A stretch of 64,000 bases of DNA from Teredinibacter franksiae (GCF_014218805.1 NZ_JACJUV010000001.1:124001-188000); one strand, 5' to 3'; positions 47,706 to 60,044 are shown, counted from the stretch's first letter. Numbers and translations are program-made. The notes: a model not told the origin generated them from the letters alone.

Positions 47706-48263
47706 TTACTGAGGTGGAAACTCTTCAAACAGTCTCGCTATGTATTGTTCCGCATTAACTTCCCGCTCTTCTGGTGAAAGTGTCTCTCTTATACGGCCAT
47801 CGATAGTGCCGCGCCAGACAACCTCTTTGGTAGCAGCATCGATAACATCGATGATAACGGTCCCTTGTTGATAATAGGTGGTCTGACCGCTAGAGGAACT
47901 CATACCAACGCTGTAGCCATAGCCATAGCCACCTCTGTACATGCCAACAGAACTGGTCGGCTGACTGGTTCTCACTCGGTTCTCTACCACCACTTGGTGC
48001 CGCACAAGAAAATCAGCGTTTTCCTGCGCCACCTCTAAATAGGCTTTGCGCAGCTCGCTGGAAGTGATATTCAAAATACGACCAACCTCCAGTTCGGACA
48101 CCTTGGGGTTGGCGAAAACGGCCGGGTCAACGGGTAAAATGCTAAACGAACGCAAGCTCGAAAAGTCAAAAGTTGTGCTGTAATCAATCGAAGGCTTTGT
48201 TGAACAGGCCAAAAGTAGCACCGGCAAAGCCAGCAATACCATACTAATTCTCATTATTTTCAT
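47706..48263 (-). CDS. DUF4136 lipoprotein
   Basis: A 185-residue lipoprotein. The start is placed at the ATG at 48263, giving a good leader with lipobox LLLACS (Cys20). The open frame extends to 48398, but that part overlaps the AraC gene. The mature protein has a DUF4136-type core (TFDFSSLRSFSILP ... GTVIIDVIDAATKEVVWRGTIDGRI) and a Gly/Tyr/Ser-rich insert. It is probably at the outer membrane; the role is unknown. Confidence 0.85.
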   Translation of the reverse strand: MKIMRISMVLLALPVLLLACSTKPSIDYSTTFDFSSLRSFSILPVDPAVFANPKVSELEVGRILNITSSELRKAYLEVAQENADFLVRHQVVVENRVRTSQPTSSVGMYRGGYGYGYSVGMSSSSGQTTYYQQGTVIIDVIDAATKEVVWRGTIDGRIRETLSPEEREVNAEQYIARLFEEFPPQ

Positions 48264-48270
48264 ACAAACC

Positions 48271-49338
48271 TCATTTTGGGAATTCATGAGAAGGATCTTC
48301 TCGTAATCGCGAGCGGTACTCGCCGGGTGTTTGCCCAGTCCATTTTTTAAACGACCGAAAAAATGCGCTGGGCTCATCAAAACCAAGCTTTTCAGCAATG
48401 TCGGAGTTAGACAGTTCCAAGCACGACAAGTAGTAGATAGCGGCCTCCATTCTACAATCGTCCTTCAGTTTTTGATAGGACACGTTGTCTTTGCTCAACT
48501 GGCGCCGGAGGGTTGTTACCGACATGTTTAGCTGGCTTGCCAACTGCTCTGCGGACGGCATGGCTCCGCTTACATCGCGCTTAAGAACATTCCTTACCTT
48601 TTCACCAAAACTAAGCTTTAACGGGTCTTGCGTCACGATATGATAGGGAGCCGTCCTAAGGAACAAGGACAAAGAATCGTTATCTTGAACTACGGGATAA
48701 TCCAAACATTCAAGCGCAAATGTAAAACCATTGCGATCGCTGTTGTACTCTATATTCTGGTCTTCCACAAAGGCCAGCGGAGCGAAGCTTTTATGTTTAT
48801 CGTATGTCAGCTGAATAGACTTCAAAGGAATAGTTTTTCCGGTTAACCATTCCGTAAATTTATGCCAGGTGATAATGGATGTGAGAATATTGGAAGGATC
48901 GGCCTGATCGATTAAATGATCGAAATCCTCGCCCGATATAGAATGAACCCGTGCCATAGCGACGATGGCTTGAGATTCTGTCGACTCAACCCGAAAACGA
49001 ACTCTCATACCGCGGCAAATCTCAGAAAATTCACCGGCACGATTTATTGCCTGCTTTAAGTTGGTACAGCTCATTAGGGTAAGGCACATTAAACGGAAAG
49101 ACCCCAATGGCACTTTCCCTCCGGTAAACATTCCAAACCATTCATCGGCAGCAACACGCATAACAGCCTGATACAACAACCCATAGGTTTTACCAGAAAC
49201 CTCTTTCCACTTGGAAAGGTCAGCCCAGTCAACCTGCGCCAATTGCAAGATTTGGTTTCTGTCGCAACCTGAGGCTTCTGCCTGTTCGAGTAACCTTATG
49301 GCATATTCTGTAGGGATTGTTGAATCTTTAAGGCTCAT
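48271..49338 (-). CDS. AraC-family regulator with N-terminal effector domain
   Basis: A 355-residue soluble regulator. Residues ~20-210 resemble the arabinose-binding-like N-terminal domain of the OruR/ArgR-type group (FGMFTGGKVPLGSFRLMCLTLMSCTNLKQAI). Residues ~255-350 are the DNA-binding domain (PSAEQLASQLNMSVTTLRRQLSKDNVSYQKLKDD; LSNSDIAEKLGFDEPSAFFRSFKKWTGQTPGEYR). The ATG overlaps the upstream gene's TAA by one base. The 7-bp gap to the DUF4136 lipoprotein suggests cotranscription. The effector is unknown; fatty acids or amino acids are typical for the group. Confidence 0.9.
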   Translation of the reverse strand: MSLKDSTIPTEYAIRLLEQAEASGCDRNQILQLAQVDWADLSKWKEVSGKTYGLLYQAVMRVAADEWFGMFTGGKVPLGSFRLMCLTLMSCTNLKQAINRAGEFSEICRGMRVRFRVESTESQAIVAMARVHSISGEDFDHLIDQADPSNILTSIITWHKFTEWLTGKTIPLKSIQLTYDKHKSFAPLAFVEDQNIEYNSDRNGFTFALECLDYPVVQDNDSLSLFLRTAPYHIVTQDPLKLSFGEKVRNVLKRDVSGAMPSAEQLASQLNMSVTTLRRQLSKDNVSYQKLKDDCRMEAAIYYLSCLELSNSDIAEKLGFDEPSAFFRSFKKWTGQTPGEYRSRLREDPSHEFPK

Positions 49339-49592
49339 TAGTCTTTGCTTTTAGTATTTTGCGCGCTGAAATCTAGATCTTCCTTTCGACCCTTCAGCCA
49401 ACGTAATAAAACAGCGACCGGAAGCGCAACAACCACAATAGCCCCCAAAAGCACAACAATTATCCAAAAGCCTTGAATGAGTTTTTCTACTGGGTAGCCA
49501 AAACGAACAACCATCATCCACAATGACGCGCCACAGGCACTAAGAAGCACCATAAACTGGTAGCGTTTGTTGACCTTCAATCGTATTTTCAA
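49338..49592 (-). CDS. Small two-helix membrane protein
   Basis: An 84-residue protein with hydrophobic segments at ~13-29 and ~42-64 and charged ends. I recognise no family. Its stop overlaps the AraC gene start by one base (TAATG), so it is translationally coupled to the regulator. Confidence 0.62.
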   Translation of the reverse strand: MKIRLKVNKRYQFMVLLSACGASLWMMVVRFGYPVEKLIQGFWIIVVLLGAIVVVALPVAVLLRWLKGRKEDLDFSAQNTKSKD

Positions 49593-49607
49593 ATTACAAA
49601 AAACCTA

Positions 49608-50027
49608 TTATAAAAAAGCTTTTTCCTGCGTCCATTCACAGTTTACCTGCTTAATTCCGGCCCCGGGTGAATGACCGCTACTCAAGCTCTCCCAGGTAAA
49701 GGTATGCGTACCGGTAAGCTCCGTTTCTAAATGCACGACCGCCGACACCCAGTACATGCGATTAAGCAGCGCCTCAAACTTTTCCATCCACTGGCTCCAC
49801 TCATACTCTACCGCTTTGTATGAAGCGCCAAAATGCATAACTTCTGTTTGGTAGTGCTCTCCACCGCTTTCTATCCGCGGTATGGCAAACATTTCCTGAC
49901 ACAAATAAGGCCATTCATCTGCTTTCGGCAACGAAAGCATAGCATCACGGTTTGTGCTCCGACGCAGCTCGTCATCATTGAAGTGCACCGCATCTTTAAT
50001 ACAGCCGTATACAATGGATTCTTCCAT
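49608..50027 (-). CDS. Conserved-looking hypothetical protein
   Basis: A 139-residue soluble protein rich in aromatic residues (EWPYLCQEMFAIPRIE, YKAVEYEWSQWMEKFEALLNRMYWVSAVVHLETELTG). No recognised domain. It lies 9 bp downstream of the transglycosylase gene and is probably cotranscribed with it. Confidence 0.6.
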   Translation of the reverse strand: MEESIVYGCIKDAVHFNDDELRRSTNRDAMLSLPKADEWPYLCQEMFAIPRIESGGEHYQTEVMHFGASYKAVEYEWSQWMEKFEALLNRMYWVSAVVHLETELTGTHTFTWESLSSGHSPGAGIKQVNCEWTQEKAFL

Positions 50028-50036
50028 CCACTCCCC

Positions 50037-52699
<2,663 letters not shown>

Positions 52700-52727
52700 T
52701 CAATTAATTAGCTTAACAACAAACACG

Positions 52728-53735
52728 TTACACGCGAGCCAGTCTTTGCTTGCGCTCATATTCCACCACCAGCTCCCTGTCGTAGTCGATAGTTTGTTGT
52801 TTCATTACGCTGCGGTTTTTATCCATTAACACACCATCTAAAGCTTCAGCCAACGCTTTAGACGTTTCGGCCATGTTGTCATAGGCTCGTATACAGATAC
52901 CATCAACGGGCTCGCCCTCTTCGTCAGTTATTTCAAGAGGAAGACTTAAAAACAGACTCACGCCCGGGGTTTCAAATTCGTTCATTTTTGCAAGGTTAAA
53001 AGTACCCGGCACAACCATATTGGCCAAACTGAATACCACCGGGCCATCACCGTCGTCGTTAATGTGGCGATGAAATATATCCATAGCGCCAAGCTTCATC
53101 CCACGCTCCATCAACGCCGACAGCAGCCTATCCCCCGGAAAACGGCACCCCGAGCGCGCCATCACATTGATAATAAGTACTTCATCGGGCTGTTGAATAT
53201 TTTGCGGTTCTTCCTTTACCTGTGCGGCTGAACGTTCGACAGACTTTGAACTTAACGCAGGTTTTTGCCCTATAGGTTGCGGCTCGGGTTGGTCTAGCTC
53301 AATACTTTCGTCGAGCGAATCGAAGTCACCTAATATCGGTTCGTTAACGCTCTCAATTTCGTCAACGGTTTCATCCTCGTTTTCACTCCCGTCATCGACC
53401 ACAGAATCCATGAGCATGGGTACATGCTCATCAAGGTTAAGCGTAACCTGCTCCGGAATTCTATTAGGCGCCCCTACTGTCGTTTTCTTTTCGAGGTAGG
53501 TTTTTTTAATGTTCAAGTTTAAGTTCGAAACATCCTTATCTGCTCTTCGGCTGGCAACTCGAGCGCCACCACTTGGAAACTCACTATTGCTAATAGAAGC
53601 TTCCTCTTTATCTGCTTTAGTAACATTCCTCGAAAGCTGCAAATTTTCACGTCGAGACTGACGCATTCGACGAAAGGCATCCAATAGAATGCCCACAATA
53701 AGCAAGACGATAATAACCGTTAACCAATCTCGCAT
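52728..53735 (-). CDS. zipA: Cell division protein ZipA
   Basis: A 335-residue inner-membrane protein that tethers FtsZ. An N-terminal helix (LTVIIVLLIVGILLDAF) and basic stretch are followed by an acidic, low-complexity linker to ~185. The C-terminal ZipA domain (EVLIINVMARSGCRFPGDRLLSALMERGMKLGAMDIFHRH ... GVSLFLSLPLE) binds the FtsZ tail. It follows smc by 44 bp. Confidence 0.96.
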   Translation of the reverse strand: MRDWLTVIIVLLIVGILLDAFRRMRQSRRENLQLSRNVTKADKEEASISNSEFPSGGARVASRRADKDVSNLNLNIKKTYLEKKTTVGAPNRIPEQVTLNLDEHVPMLMDSVVDDGSENEDETVDEIESVNEPILGDFDSLDESIELDQPEPQPIGQKPALSSKSVERSAAQVKEEPQNIQQPDEVLIINVMARSGCRFPGDRLLSALMERGMKLGAMDIFHRHINDDGDGPVVFSLANMVVPGTFNLAKMNEFETPGVSLFLSLPLEITDEEGEPVDGICIRAYDNMAETSKALAEALDGVLMDKNRSVMKQQTIDYDRELVVEYERKQRLARV

Positions 53736-53779
53736 AACTGATATAAACCCCCAAATAAAATTCTTAGCCCAGACAGCGG

Positions 53780-56700
53780 TTATACCGCTGCCAACTCCGC
53801 GGCTTCTTCCACATCTACCGTTACCATGCGCGAAACACCCGGTTCGTGCATGGTAACGCCCATTAACTGATGCGCCATTTCCATGGCAATTTTGTTATGG
53901 GTAATGTAAATAAACTGCACCTGATCCGACATTTCATTCACCATTCGCGCGTAACGACCAACGTTGGCATCGTCGAGCGGTGCATCAACCTCATCGAGCA
54001 TACAGAATGGAGCCGGATTCAAACGGAATATTGAAAACACCAACGCAATAGCGGTAAGTGCCTTTTCGCCACCAGAAAGTAAGTGAATCGTACTGTTTTT
54101 CTTCCCCGGTGGGCGCGCCATAATCGCAATACCCGTATCCAACATATCTTCCCCCGTCAGCTCCAGGTATGCATGGCCGCCACCGAACACTTTCGGGAAC
54201 AACTCCTGTAACCCAGTATTAATCTGGTCGAAGGTTTCTTTAAACCGCGTTCGTGTTTCACGGTCAATTTTCTTAATGGCATTTTCAAGCGTTTCCAGCG
54301 CGTCATTCAAATCTTCGTTCTGTGCATCGAGATAGTTTTTACGCTCAGATTCGGTTTTATATTCATCAATTGCCGCTAGGTTAATAGGCCCTAGCCGACC
54401 AATACGATTGCCTATTTTCGTCAGGGTTTCTTCGAGGTAGGTCTCATCTTCATCCTCATCTAATACAGCCAACACGGTTTGCAGATCGAACTCCTGCTCC
54501 ACTAATTGCTGTTTTAAGCCGTCACTCTGCACATCCAATGTTTGCGCATCCAATCGGGCTTTCTCGAGCGAACTACGAATATTGGTTATGGTGGATTCAA
54601 TTTGATGGCGCTGCTTCTCAATGTCACGCAATGCGGTTTCCACCGCTTCTACCAATTGGCGAGTTTGCGTAAGCTCCTGCTCAACACTAATGCGTTTTTC
54701 CAGTAGCACTTCCAATTCGAGCTTATGTTCTTCAACAGGTTCCCGGTTTTCTTCAAGTGACGTTTTTAGGGTTTCGCGCCGCTCTTGCATACGACCCATT
54801 TGGTCTTGCAGGCGCTGGATTCCCTGCCGAATAGCATCTACCTGTGTTTTAAGCGATTGGTGGCGCATGGCCAATTCGTGGGCGCGATCTTTGTCATGGC
54901 GAGCCTTTTGTCGGGCCTGATCTAGCTTGCTGCGAATTTCGTCTCGACGATGCAGCAATTTTTCTCGCTCGTCGGTATCCGACTCCATGGCGCCAATAGC
55001 AGCCTGTAGTAAAGTACGAGCTTCTATAAGATTCTTTGATTCAGCATCCATTTGCACGCGCGCTTCGTTAATGTCACGCTCGGCACGCTCACGCCCCTCA
55101 ACAACCTGTTCCACTTTGGCTCTACGGGCGCTGAGGTCGGCTTTTATTTCTCCGTATTTGCGCTTCATGTCGTCGGCTTCACGGCGAAGGTTGTCCCGAT
55201 CTCTTTCAGCATCGGCGTGGCGTGATTTCGTCGCCTCAAGATCATCACTGATGCTCTCAATTTTCTCTTCGAGCGCCGCAATGCGTGTTTCCAACTGCTC
55301 CAGCTCTTGCTGGCGAGCAATAACACCCGCACCGGAATCGTCATCTTTAACGACTTTTAGCCAATTCGGCCCCAGCCAAATACCGTCTGGTGTCACTATT
55401 GACTCGCCCGCCACTAAAGCCCCACGCTTTGCGAAAGCCGTGGCAAGGTCTTCGGCTATTTTTATACCCTGTAGCAGCGATGAAAGATCGGCTGCAGAAG
55501 TAACCTTTGCCAGCAACGAATCTTCACCCGCCGAACCAGCTGCATTTGCGGTGGTTTCAAACAGGGTTAGCTCGCCGGCCTCTATACCACCAAGCGCGTC
55601 TGTTAACCCCTGTAGAGAGTCTTCTAGGCAAACAGCCTGCAATGACTTACCCAATACGACTTCAACCGCTTTAGCCCAACCGGATGCCACTTCAAGCTTT
55701 TCTGCCAAGCGCGGGTATTCGGCCAACCCTTGCGCATTCAACCAGTCGCCAATAACACCGCCAGACTGCCCCAACGCCGCCTGCTGCAAAGTTTCCAATG
55801 AAGCAAAGCGCCCACGTGCAGATTGTAATTCGCCGCGCAGTTGATCACGCTCTTCAGTGAGACCGTATTGTTTTTCCCGTGCGTCGGTAACAACTTCACT
55901 AAGAGACTCTACCTGCTCGGCCTTCTCTTCTAAGCCCAACTCTAGGGTAGCCACCTCTTCCTGAAGAAGCTCTATATCGTCTTTGACATCGCCGACAACC
56001 AGGCTGTCGCGCTCACTTTCCAGCTTTTCTATTCGCTCAAGTAAACGAGTTTGTACCTGCTCAAGGTACTTAATACGCGATTGTTGCACTTCTGCCTGTT
56101 GGCGCGGCTCGGCTGCACGTTGGTTAAACTGGTCCCAGTCCTGCTGCCAGAGATGCATGCCATCTTCTGCTTCCAGCAACACAGCGCCAGACTCCTCTTC
56201 CGCCCCTTTAACAATGTCGAGTTCCGGCACTATCTCTAGTAGCTCGGCTTCCCAGCCTTCGGCTTTTGCCTTATCGAGGGCAAGATGTTCTTCGGCCTCG
56301 GCACAATCGCGCTCAGTTTGCTGGATATCAACCTTAAGTTGACGCTCCCGCTCTTCGGCATGCTGAATGGCTTGCTCTATACGGGTAATATCGGAGCCGA
56401 TGGCGTAGTAGCGCCCCTGAACCTCGTTGAAGCGATCACTCTTGTCGGTATACTCGGCACGGAACTTTTCAATCTCGGAATCCTGCCGAACCCGCTCCGT
56501 AATCTGAGCTTCAACTTTCAGCTCCAGCTGCTTGATTTCTTTATGTTTTTCTTCAGATTTTGCCTGCAGCATTTGATAGCGCAGCGCATGAAGTTTGGCC
56601 TTAAGTTCACGCTCTTCTTTTTTGAACTCTGAGTACTTTTCAGCCGCTTGAGATTGTCGCTCTAGGCGAGAAAGTTGCCGCCCAAGCTCTTCGCGAATGT

Positions 56701-57286
56701 CAGTCAAGCGTTCGAGGTTTTCGTGTGTTCGACGCATGCGGTTTTCAGTATCGCGACGACGCTCTTTGTATTTGGAAATGCCAGCGGCCTCCTCCACATA
56801 CACCCGCAACTCTTCAGGCTTGGCTTCGATCAGGCGCGAAATCATACCCTGCTCAATAATCGCGTAGCTACGCGGCCCCAAGCCGGTACCCAAGAAAATA
56901 TCGGTAATATCACGCCGACGACATTTACTGCCATTAAGGTAGTAAAAATTCTGGCTTTCGCGGGTTACCTTACGCTTAATCGATATTTCGTTATATCCAG
57001 CAAACTCCCCAACTATGGTGCCGTCACTGTTATCGAAAATCAGCTCGATAGACGCCTGCCCTACGGGCTTTCGACTACTAGAGCCGTTAAAAATAACGTC
57101 TGTCATGGCTTCGCCACGCAGGTTCTTCGCCGACGATTCCCCCATTACCCAGCGCACGGCATCGATAATATTCGACTTACCGCAACCGTTGGGCCCAACA
57201 ACAGCGCAGAGGTTACTGGGGAAATTGACGGTGGTGGGGTCTACAAACGACTTAAACCCGGCCAGCTTGATACATTTCAACCGCAT
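53780..57286 (-). CDS. smc: Chromosome segregation ATPase SMC
   Basis: An 1168-residue condensin subunit. The N-terminal half-ATPase has Walker A VVGPNGCGKSNI at residues ~29-40. Long coiled-coil arms surround a central hinge (~510-640: GVIGDWLNAQGLAEYPRLAEKLEVASGWAKAVEVVLG). The C-terminal half has signature LLSGGEKALTAIAL and Walker B FCMLDEVDAPLDD. The absence of MukBEF-type features means this organism uses SMC-ScpAB. First gene of the smc-zipA-ligA order. Confidence 0.98.
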   Translation of the reverse strand: MRLKCIKLAGFKSFVDPTTVNFPSNLCAVVGPNGCGKSNIIDAVRWVMGESSAKNLRGEAMTDVIFNGSSSRKPVGQASIELIFDNSDGTIVGEFAGYNEISIKRKVTRESQNFYYLNGSKCRRRDITDIFLGTGLGPRSYAIIEQGMISRLIEAKPEELRVYVEEAAGISKYKERRRDTENRMRRTHENLERLTDIREELGRQLSRLERQSQAAEKYSEFKKEERELKAKLHALRYQMLQAKSEEKHKEIKQLELKVEAQITERVRQDSEIEKFRAEYTDKSDRFNEVQGRYYAIGSDITRIEQAIQHAEERERQLKVDIQQTERDCAEAEEHLALDKAKAEGWEAELLEIVPELDIVKGAEEESGAVLLEAEDGMHLWQQDWDQFNQRAAEPRQQAEVQQSRIKYLEQVQTRLLERIEKLESERDSLVVGDVKDDIELLQEEVATLELGLEEKAEQVESLSEVVTDAREKQYGLTEERDQLRGELQSARGRFASLETLQQAALGQSGGVIGDWLNAQGLAEYPRLAEKLEVASGWAKAVEVVLGKSLQAVCLEDSLQGLTDALGGIEAGELTLFETTANAAGSAGEDSLLAKVTSAADLSSLLQGIKIAEDLATAFAKRGALVAGESIVTPDGIWLGPNWLKVVKDDDSGAGVIARQQELEQLETRIAALEEKIESISDDLEATKSRHADAERDRDNLRREADDMKRKYGEIKADLSARRAKVEQVVEGRERAERDINEARVQMDAESKNLIEARTLLQAAIGAMESDTDEREKLLHRRDEIRSKLDQARQKARHDKDRAHELAMRHQSLKTQVDAIRQGIQRLQDQMGRMQERRETLKTSLEENREPVEEHKLELEVLLEKRISVEQELTQTRQLVEAVETALRDIEKQRHQIESTITNIRSSLEKARLDAQTLDVQSDGLKQQLVEQEFDLQTVLAVLDEDEDETYLEETLTKIGNRIGRLGPINLAAIDEYKTESERKNYLDAQNEDLNDALETLENAIKKIDRETRTRFKETFDQINTGLQELFPKVFGGGHAYLELTGEDMLDTGIAIMARPPGKKNSTIHLLSGGEKALTAIALVFSIFRLNPAPFCMLDEVDAPLDDANVGRYARMVNEMSDQVQFIYITHNKIAMEMAHQLMGVTMHEPGVSRMVTVDVEEAAELAAV

Positions 57287-57458
57287 AAAGAGAAAACACC
57301 AGTATTTATTGCACTCCCAGAAGAATATCCAAAAGTGAGATTCAGAGAAAACAGCCGATTCTACACAGATAGACCCGGCTAATCATCAGTGATTTTTTTA
57401 ATTTTAGGGGCACAAAATACAGCGCCACAAAACCGCTTATTTTTTGATCAAAAACAGG

Positions 57459-58730
57459 CTAATCTATCTGCTCAACAATTTTAAGCGATACCGTACCCGC
57501 ATGCTCTGCCACAATAATTGGCCCCTCTGCCACCTGCCAATCACCGGCTTGCGGTATAGCACTGCCTGAACCACTGATACGCGCCACCACTTCCACCTGA
57601 GGGAAGCTACCAAGATCCATACCTGGCGCCATCGCGCTGGTTTTATCGAGCGTAATTCTAATCGGTAAATCAGATACTTTTAGCTTTCGAATGGCCAAAG
57701 GCATTTTGGGCCCCTGCCAAGCTCGCGCATACACAAAAACCTGATCATCAGGGTTTACGCTAACAATATTCTTATCGTAACTGACCGAAACACTTATTTT
57801 CGGCCCATCGGCGGACTCTTTTTTCTTACCTTTACTGCTCACTTTTTCCGACTTTGATAAGGCCGCTTGAGCGCTGGCAATACCCGATGACAACGCCACA
57901 GAAGCGGGGGAATTTGGGTCTAGCTGAGAAATAGCCAAACTCCAATGGTCTATAGCCGTCTGGTAAGCACCCGACTGGAAGGCCTCTATACCGGCCAAAC
58001 CCAGTGCCGTGGGTATCCGTGGGTTGAGCTGCAACGCCATCTGAGTATTTTCACTGACTTCCGGCGTTATGGTATTACCCGCTCGTAAAAACAACGCCTG
58101 TGCTAACTCCGCCATTACCTGGGGGGCATTGGACTCTAGCTCGAGCACCCGCCGATAGGCACGCACCGCCTCATCGTGATCACCAAGATCGGAAGAAACA
58201 GACGCCAACAGATACCAGCTCTGACTGTTGGTGGGCTTCTGTTCAAGGCGGGTTTGCAAGCTTTGTAACAGGCTCTCGCTAACCTCCCGCCTCTCGGCCG
58301 GGTCCGTTGCATGCGCCCTTTTCATCGACAATTGGTATATATCCCAATCGGCCTTACCTCCGACCGCGCCATAAAATATCAATGCGCAAAGCGGCAATGC
58401 TAAAGAAAGCCCAAGCACAGGTAAGCGGCTTTTAAAGCTGGCGATTATGGGCCTTTCAGACTGCGCGGCTAGGTTATGCGTTTCGGCTGACAGGGTTTTT
58501 TCGAGGTCGGCTTTTAGCTGTTGTAACTCTACCTGTTCAATTTCACCGCGAAAATGGGTTGCTTCCAGTTCCTTTATTTGATCCTGATACACGCCTTTGT
58601 TCAATTCGCCTTGCTCATCGGCAAGAAGTTCCCGTTTCTTTTCTCTGCGCACAAACACCGTAGGCCAAATAAGAAAGCCTGCCGCCAATACACTGAGCGC
58701 CAAAAAACCTTGCCAGAAAGGAATATTCAC
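57459..58730 (-). CDS. ccmI: c-type cytochrome biogenesis protein CcmI
   Basis: A 423-residue inner-membrane TPR protein that presents apocytochrome c to the haem ligase. Two N-terminal helices flank a cytoplasmic basic/acidic segment (EKKRELLADEQGELNKGVYQDQIKELEA). TPR repeats follow (~150-280: NSQSWYLLASVSSDLGDHDEAVRAYRRVLELE), then a C-terminal beta domain (KISVSVSYDKNIVSVNPDDQVFVYARAWQGPKMPLAIRK). Starts at GTG with GGGGA upstream; lies 30 bp after ccmH. It serves the c-type cytochromes seen at 30-32 kb. Confidence 0.93.
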   Translation of the reverse strand: MNIPFWQGFLALSVLAAGFLIWPTVFVRREKKRELLADEQGELNKGVYQDQIKELEATHFRGEIEQVELQQLKADLEKTLSAETHNLAAQSERPIIASFKSRLPVLGLSLALPLCALIFYGAVGGKADWDIYQLSMKRAHATDPAERREVSESLLQSLQTRLEQKPTNSQSWYLLASVSSDLGDHDEAVRAYRRVLELESNAPQVMAELAQALFLRAGNTITPEVSENTQMALQLNPRIPTALGLAGIEAFQSGAYQTAIDHWSLAISQLDPNSPASVALSSGIASAQAALSKSEKVSSKGKKKESADGPKISVSVSYDKNIVSVNPDDQVFVYARAWQGPKMPLAIRKLKVSDLPIRITLDKTSAMAPGMDLGSFPQVEVVARISGSGSAIPQAGDWQVAEGPIIVAEHAGTVSLKIVEQID

Positions 58731-58760
58731 TGAGTCCCCTTTAGTTTATGTATTATTTTT

Positions 58761-59261
58761 TTACTGATCGCCGAGCTGAGCGGTGTCACTGTTACTTTCA
58801 GCAGCGCTATCAGCACTATGGTTTTCACCCTTTCTTCCATCCAAGCGTCTGCGCCTAAGCAGTATCACTAAAAAAATCGACAGGCCCACAACAGTCATAA
58901 GCACCGGCGCCCACCACAATACCAACGTATTCTTTTGCACGGGTGGCCGGTAGAGCACAAAATCGCCATAGCGATTGACCATATACTCCTTAATTTCGGG
59001 GTCTGTACGACCTTCCGTAATCATGCGAGCAACTTCATTACGCAAGTCTATGGCAATTGCGGAGTTGGAATCGGATAGGTTTTGGTTTTGGCATTTCGGG
59101 CAACGAAGCTCTTGGACCAAAACCTGATATCGCACCCGCGCCGATTCAGATTCGAATGCATACGCATCTATTGCCGCACGCGCCTCAACAGCACCGATAA
59201 TGACAGCCAGCAACAACAGATTAAGACAGAACGTTTGAATTCGCAGCGTAGGTATGGCCAA
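58761..59261 (-). CDS. ccmH: Cytochrome c maturation protein CcmH
   Basis: A 166-residue thiol-disulphide protein acting on apocytochrome CxxCH cysteines. A signal sequence, then the diagnostic LRCPKCQNQNLSDSN and RNEVARMITEGRTDPEIKEYMVNRYGDFVLYRPP, one transmembrane helix (LVLWWAPVLMTVVGLSIFLVILL) and a basic tail. The start is a TTG at 59261 with GGGGGA upstream. Only ccmH and ccmI are here; the rest of the ccm set is not upstream, where two tRNA genes lie instead. Confidence 0.93.
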   Translation of the reverse strand: MAIPTLRIQTFCLNLLLLAVIIGAVEARAAIDAYAFESESARVRYQVLVQELRCPKCQNQNLSDSNSAIAIDLRNEVARMITEGRTDPEIKEYMVNRYGDFVLYRPPVQKNTLVLWWAPVLMTVVGLSIFLVILLRRRRLDGRKGENHSADSAAESNSDTAQLGDQ

Positions 59262-59494
59262 GTCAGATCCCCCATAGAATAATGCAAACCATTATAGCAG
59301 CCGCCTTTCACACAGATATAGGGCAGCCATAAAATGCTGCGAACTGCGCACTATTTCGCCAAACCGAACCGAAATAATTCAATTCATTGATCACCCTTTA
59401 CCCACTGACCAAGAACCACCTAAAAACAATAACGAATGTGTCATAAAGGTATTGACCGCCCAAGAAGAATCATTACAATAGCCGCTCCTTTCGG

Positions 59495-59570
59495 GGGTGG
59501 TTAGCTCAGTTGGGAGAGCGACGGCCTTACAAGCCGTAGGTCACAGGTTCGACCCCTGTACCACCCACCA
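59495..59570 (+). tRNA. tRNA-Val(TAC)
   Basis: A 76-nt cloverleaf: acceptor GGGTGGT/ACCACCC, D-arm GCTCAGTTGGGAGAGC, anticodon loop CTTACAA, T-arm ACAGGTTCGACCCCTGT, encoded CCA. Confidence 0.97.
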
Positions 59571-59607
59571 CTTATCTCCTGAGATATGTGTTACGAAAGT
59601 CTACCGC

Positions 59608-59684
59608 GGCCCGGTAGTTCAGTTGGTTAGAATGCCGGCCTGTCACGCCGGAGGTCGAGGGTTCAAGTCCCTTCCGGGTCGCCA
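59608..59684 (+). tRNA. tRNA-Asp(GTC)
   Basis: A 77-nt cloverleaf: acceptor GGCCCGG/CCGGGTC, anticodon stem CCGGC/GCCGG around GTC, T-loop GTTCAAGTC, encoded CCA. It lies 37 nt after tRNA-Val. Accessory DNA starts soon after its 3' end. CCCTTCCGGG, part of its T and acceptor arms, recurs once at about 59703-59712. Confidence 0.97.
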
Positions 59685-59766
59685 TTATCAGATATGCTCT
59701 AGCCCTTCCGGGGCGTGACCTAGAGCGAATGTAAGAGATACTTCTGGGACGTTTTGGAAGAAGAGA

Positions 59767-59790
59767 AACCCGCCAAGTGCGGGTTTTTTT
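59767..59790 (+). terminator. Terminator of the tRNA-Val/Asp transcript
   Basis: A 7-bp stem AACCCGC/GCGGGTT with a 5-nt loop, followed by a T-run, 83 nt after tRNA-Asp. Confidence 0.88.
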
Positions 59791-59844
59791 GTGTCTATTT
59801 GTTCTGTGGCAGCGCCCTGCATGGTAAGGTTTTAAGCGTTACTT

Positions 59845-59859
59845 TGACCCACAGTGTGT
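59845..59859. promoter_or_regulatory. Box copy 1: TGACCCACAGTGTGT
   Basis: First of three copies of a quasi-palindromic sequence (core CAC-A-GTG) in the accessory segment. It lies 10 bp before the start of a 41-residue gene. Confidence 0.6.
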
Positions 59860-59869
59860 GATCCCCTTT

Positions 59870-59995
59870 ATGCCCGAACTCGACCAACTCAAAACCGACA
59901 TCCAGCACATTCGCACTCAGGTGCGACACATTAAAATCCTTGTGATTATCGCTTCCATGGTTGTGGTTGCCTCACTGGCTTGGACGCTCCTGTAA
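59870..59995 (+). CDS. Very small single-helix membrane protein
   Basis: A 41-residue ORF. Residues 1-20 are amphipathic and charged (MPELDQLKTDIQHIRTQVRH), and ~23-41 a transmembrane helix (ILVIIASMVVVASLAW) at the C-terminus. The layout resembles small holin-like, toxin-like or regulatory membrane peptides. No clear ribosome site was seen. Unrecognised. Confidence 0.5.
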   Translation: MPELDQLKTDIQHIRTQVRHIKILVIIASMVVVASLAWTLL

Positions 59996-59996
59996 T

Positions 59997-60034
59997 CCCC
60001 TTACCCCTTACCCCTTACCCCTTACCCCTTACCC
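59997..60034. repeat. CCCCTTA heptamer array
   Basis: Five perfect copies of CCCCTTA, then a degenerate CCCATAA. The array begins 2 bp after the small gene's stop and runs to about 11 bp before the -10 box of the toxin-antitoxin locus, so it occupies the -35 position. Confidence 0.95.
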
Positions 60035-60044
60035 ATAACAGCGC

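Noticed and set aside
54621..55844. Long plus-strand frames (99 and 305 codons) within smc
   Set aside because: Antisense shadows of the coiled-coil codons, rich in Ser/Arg, with no family features; smc on the other strand is certain.
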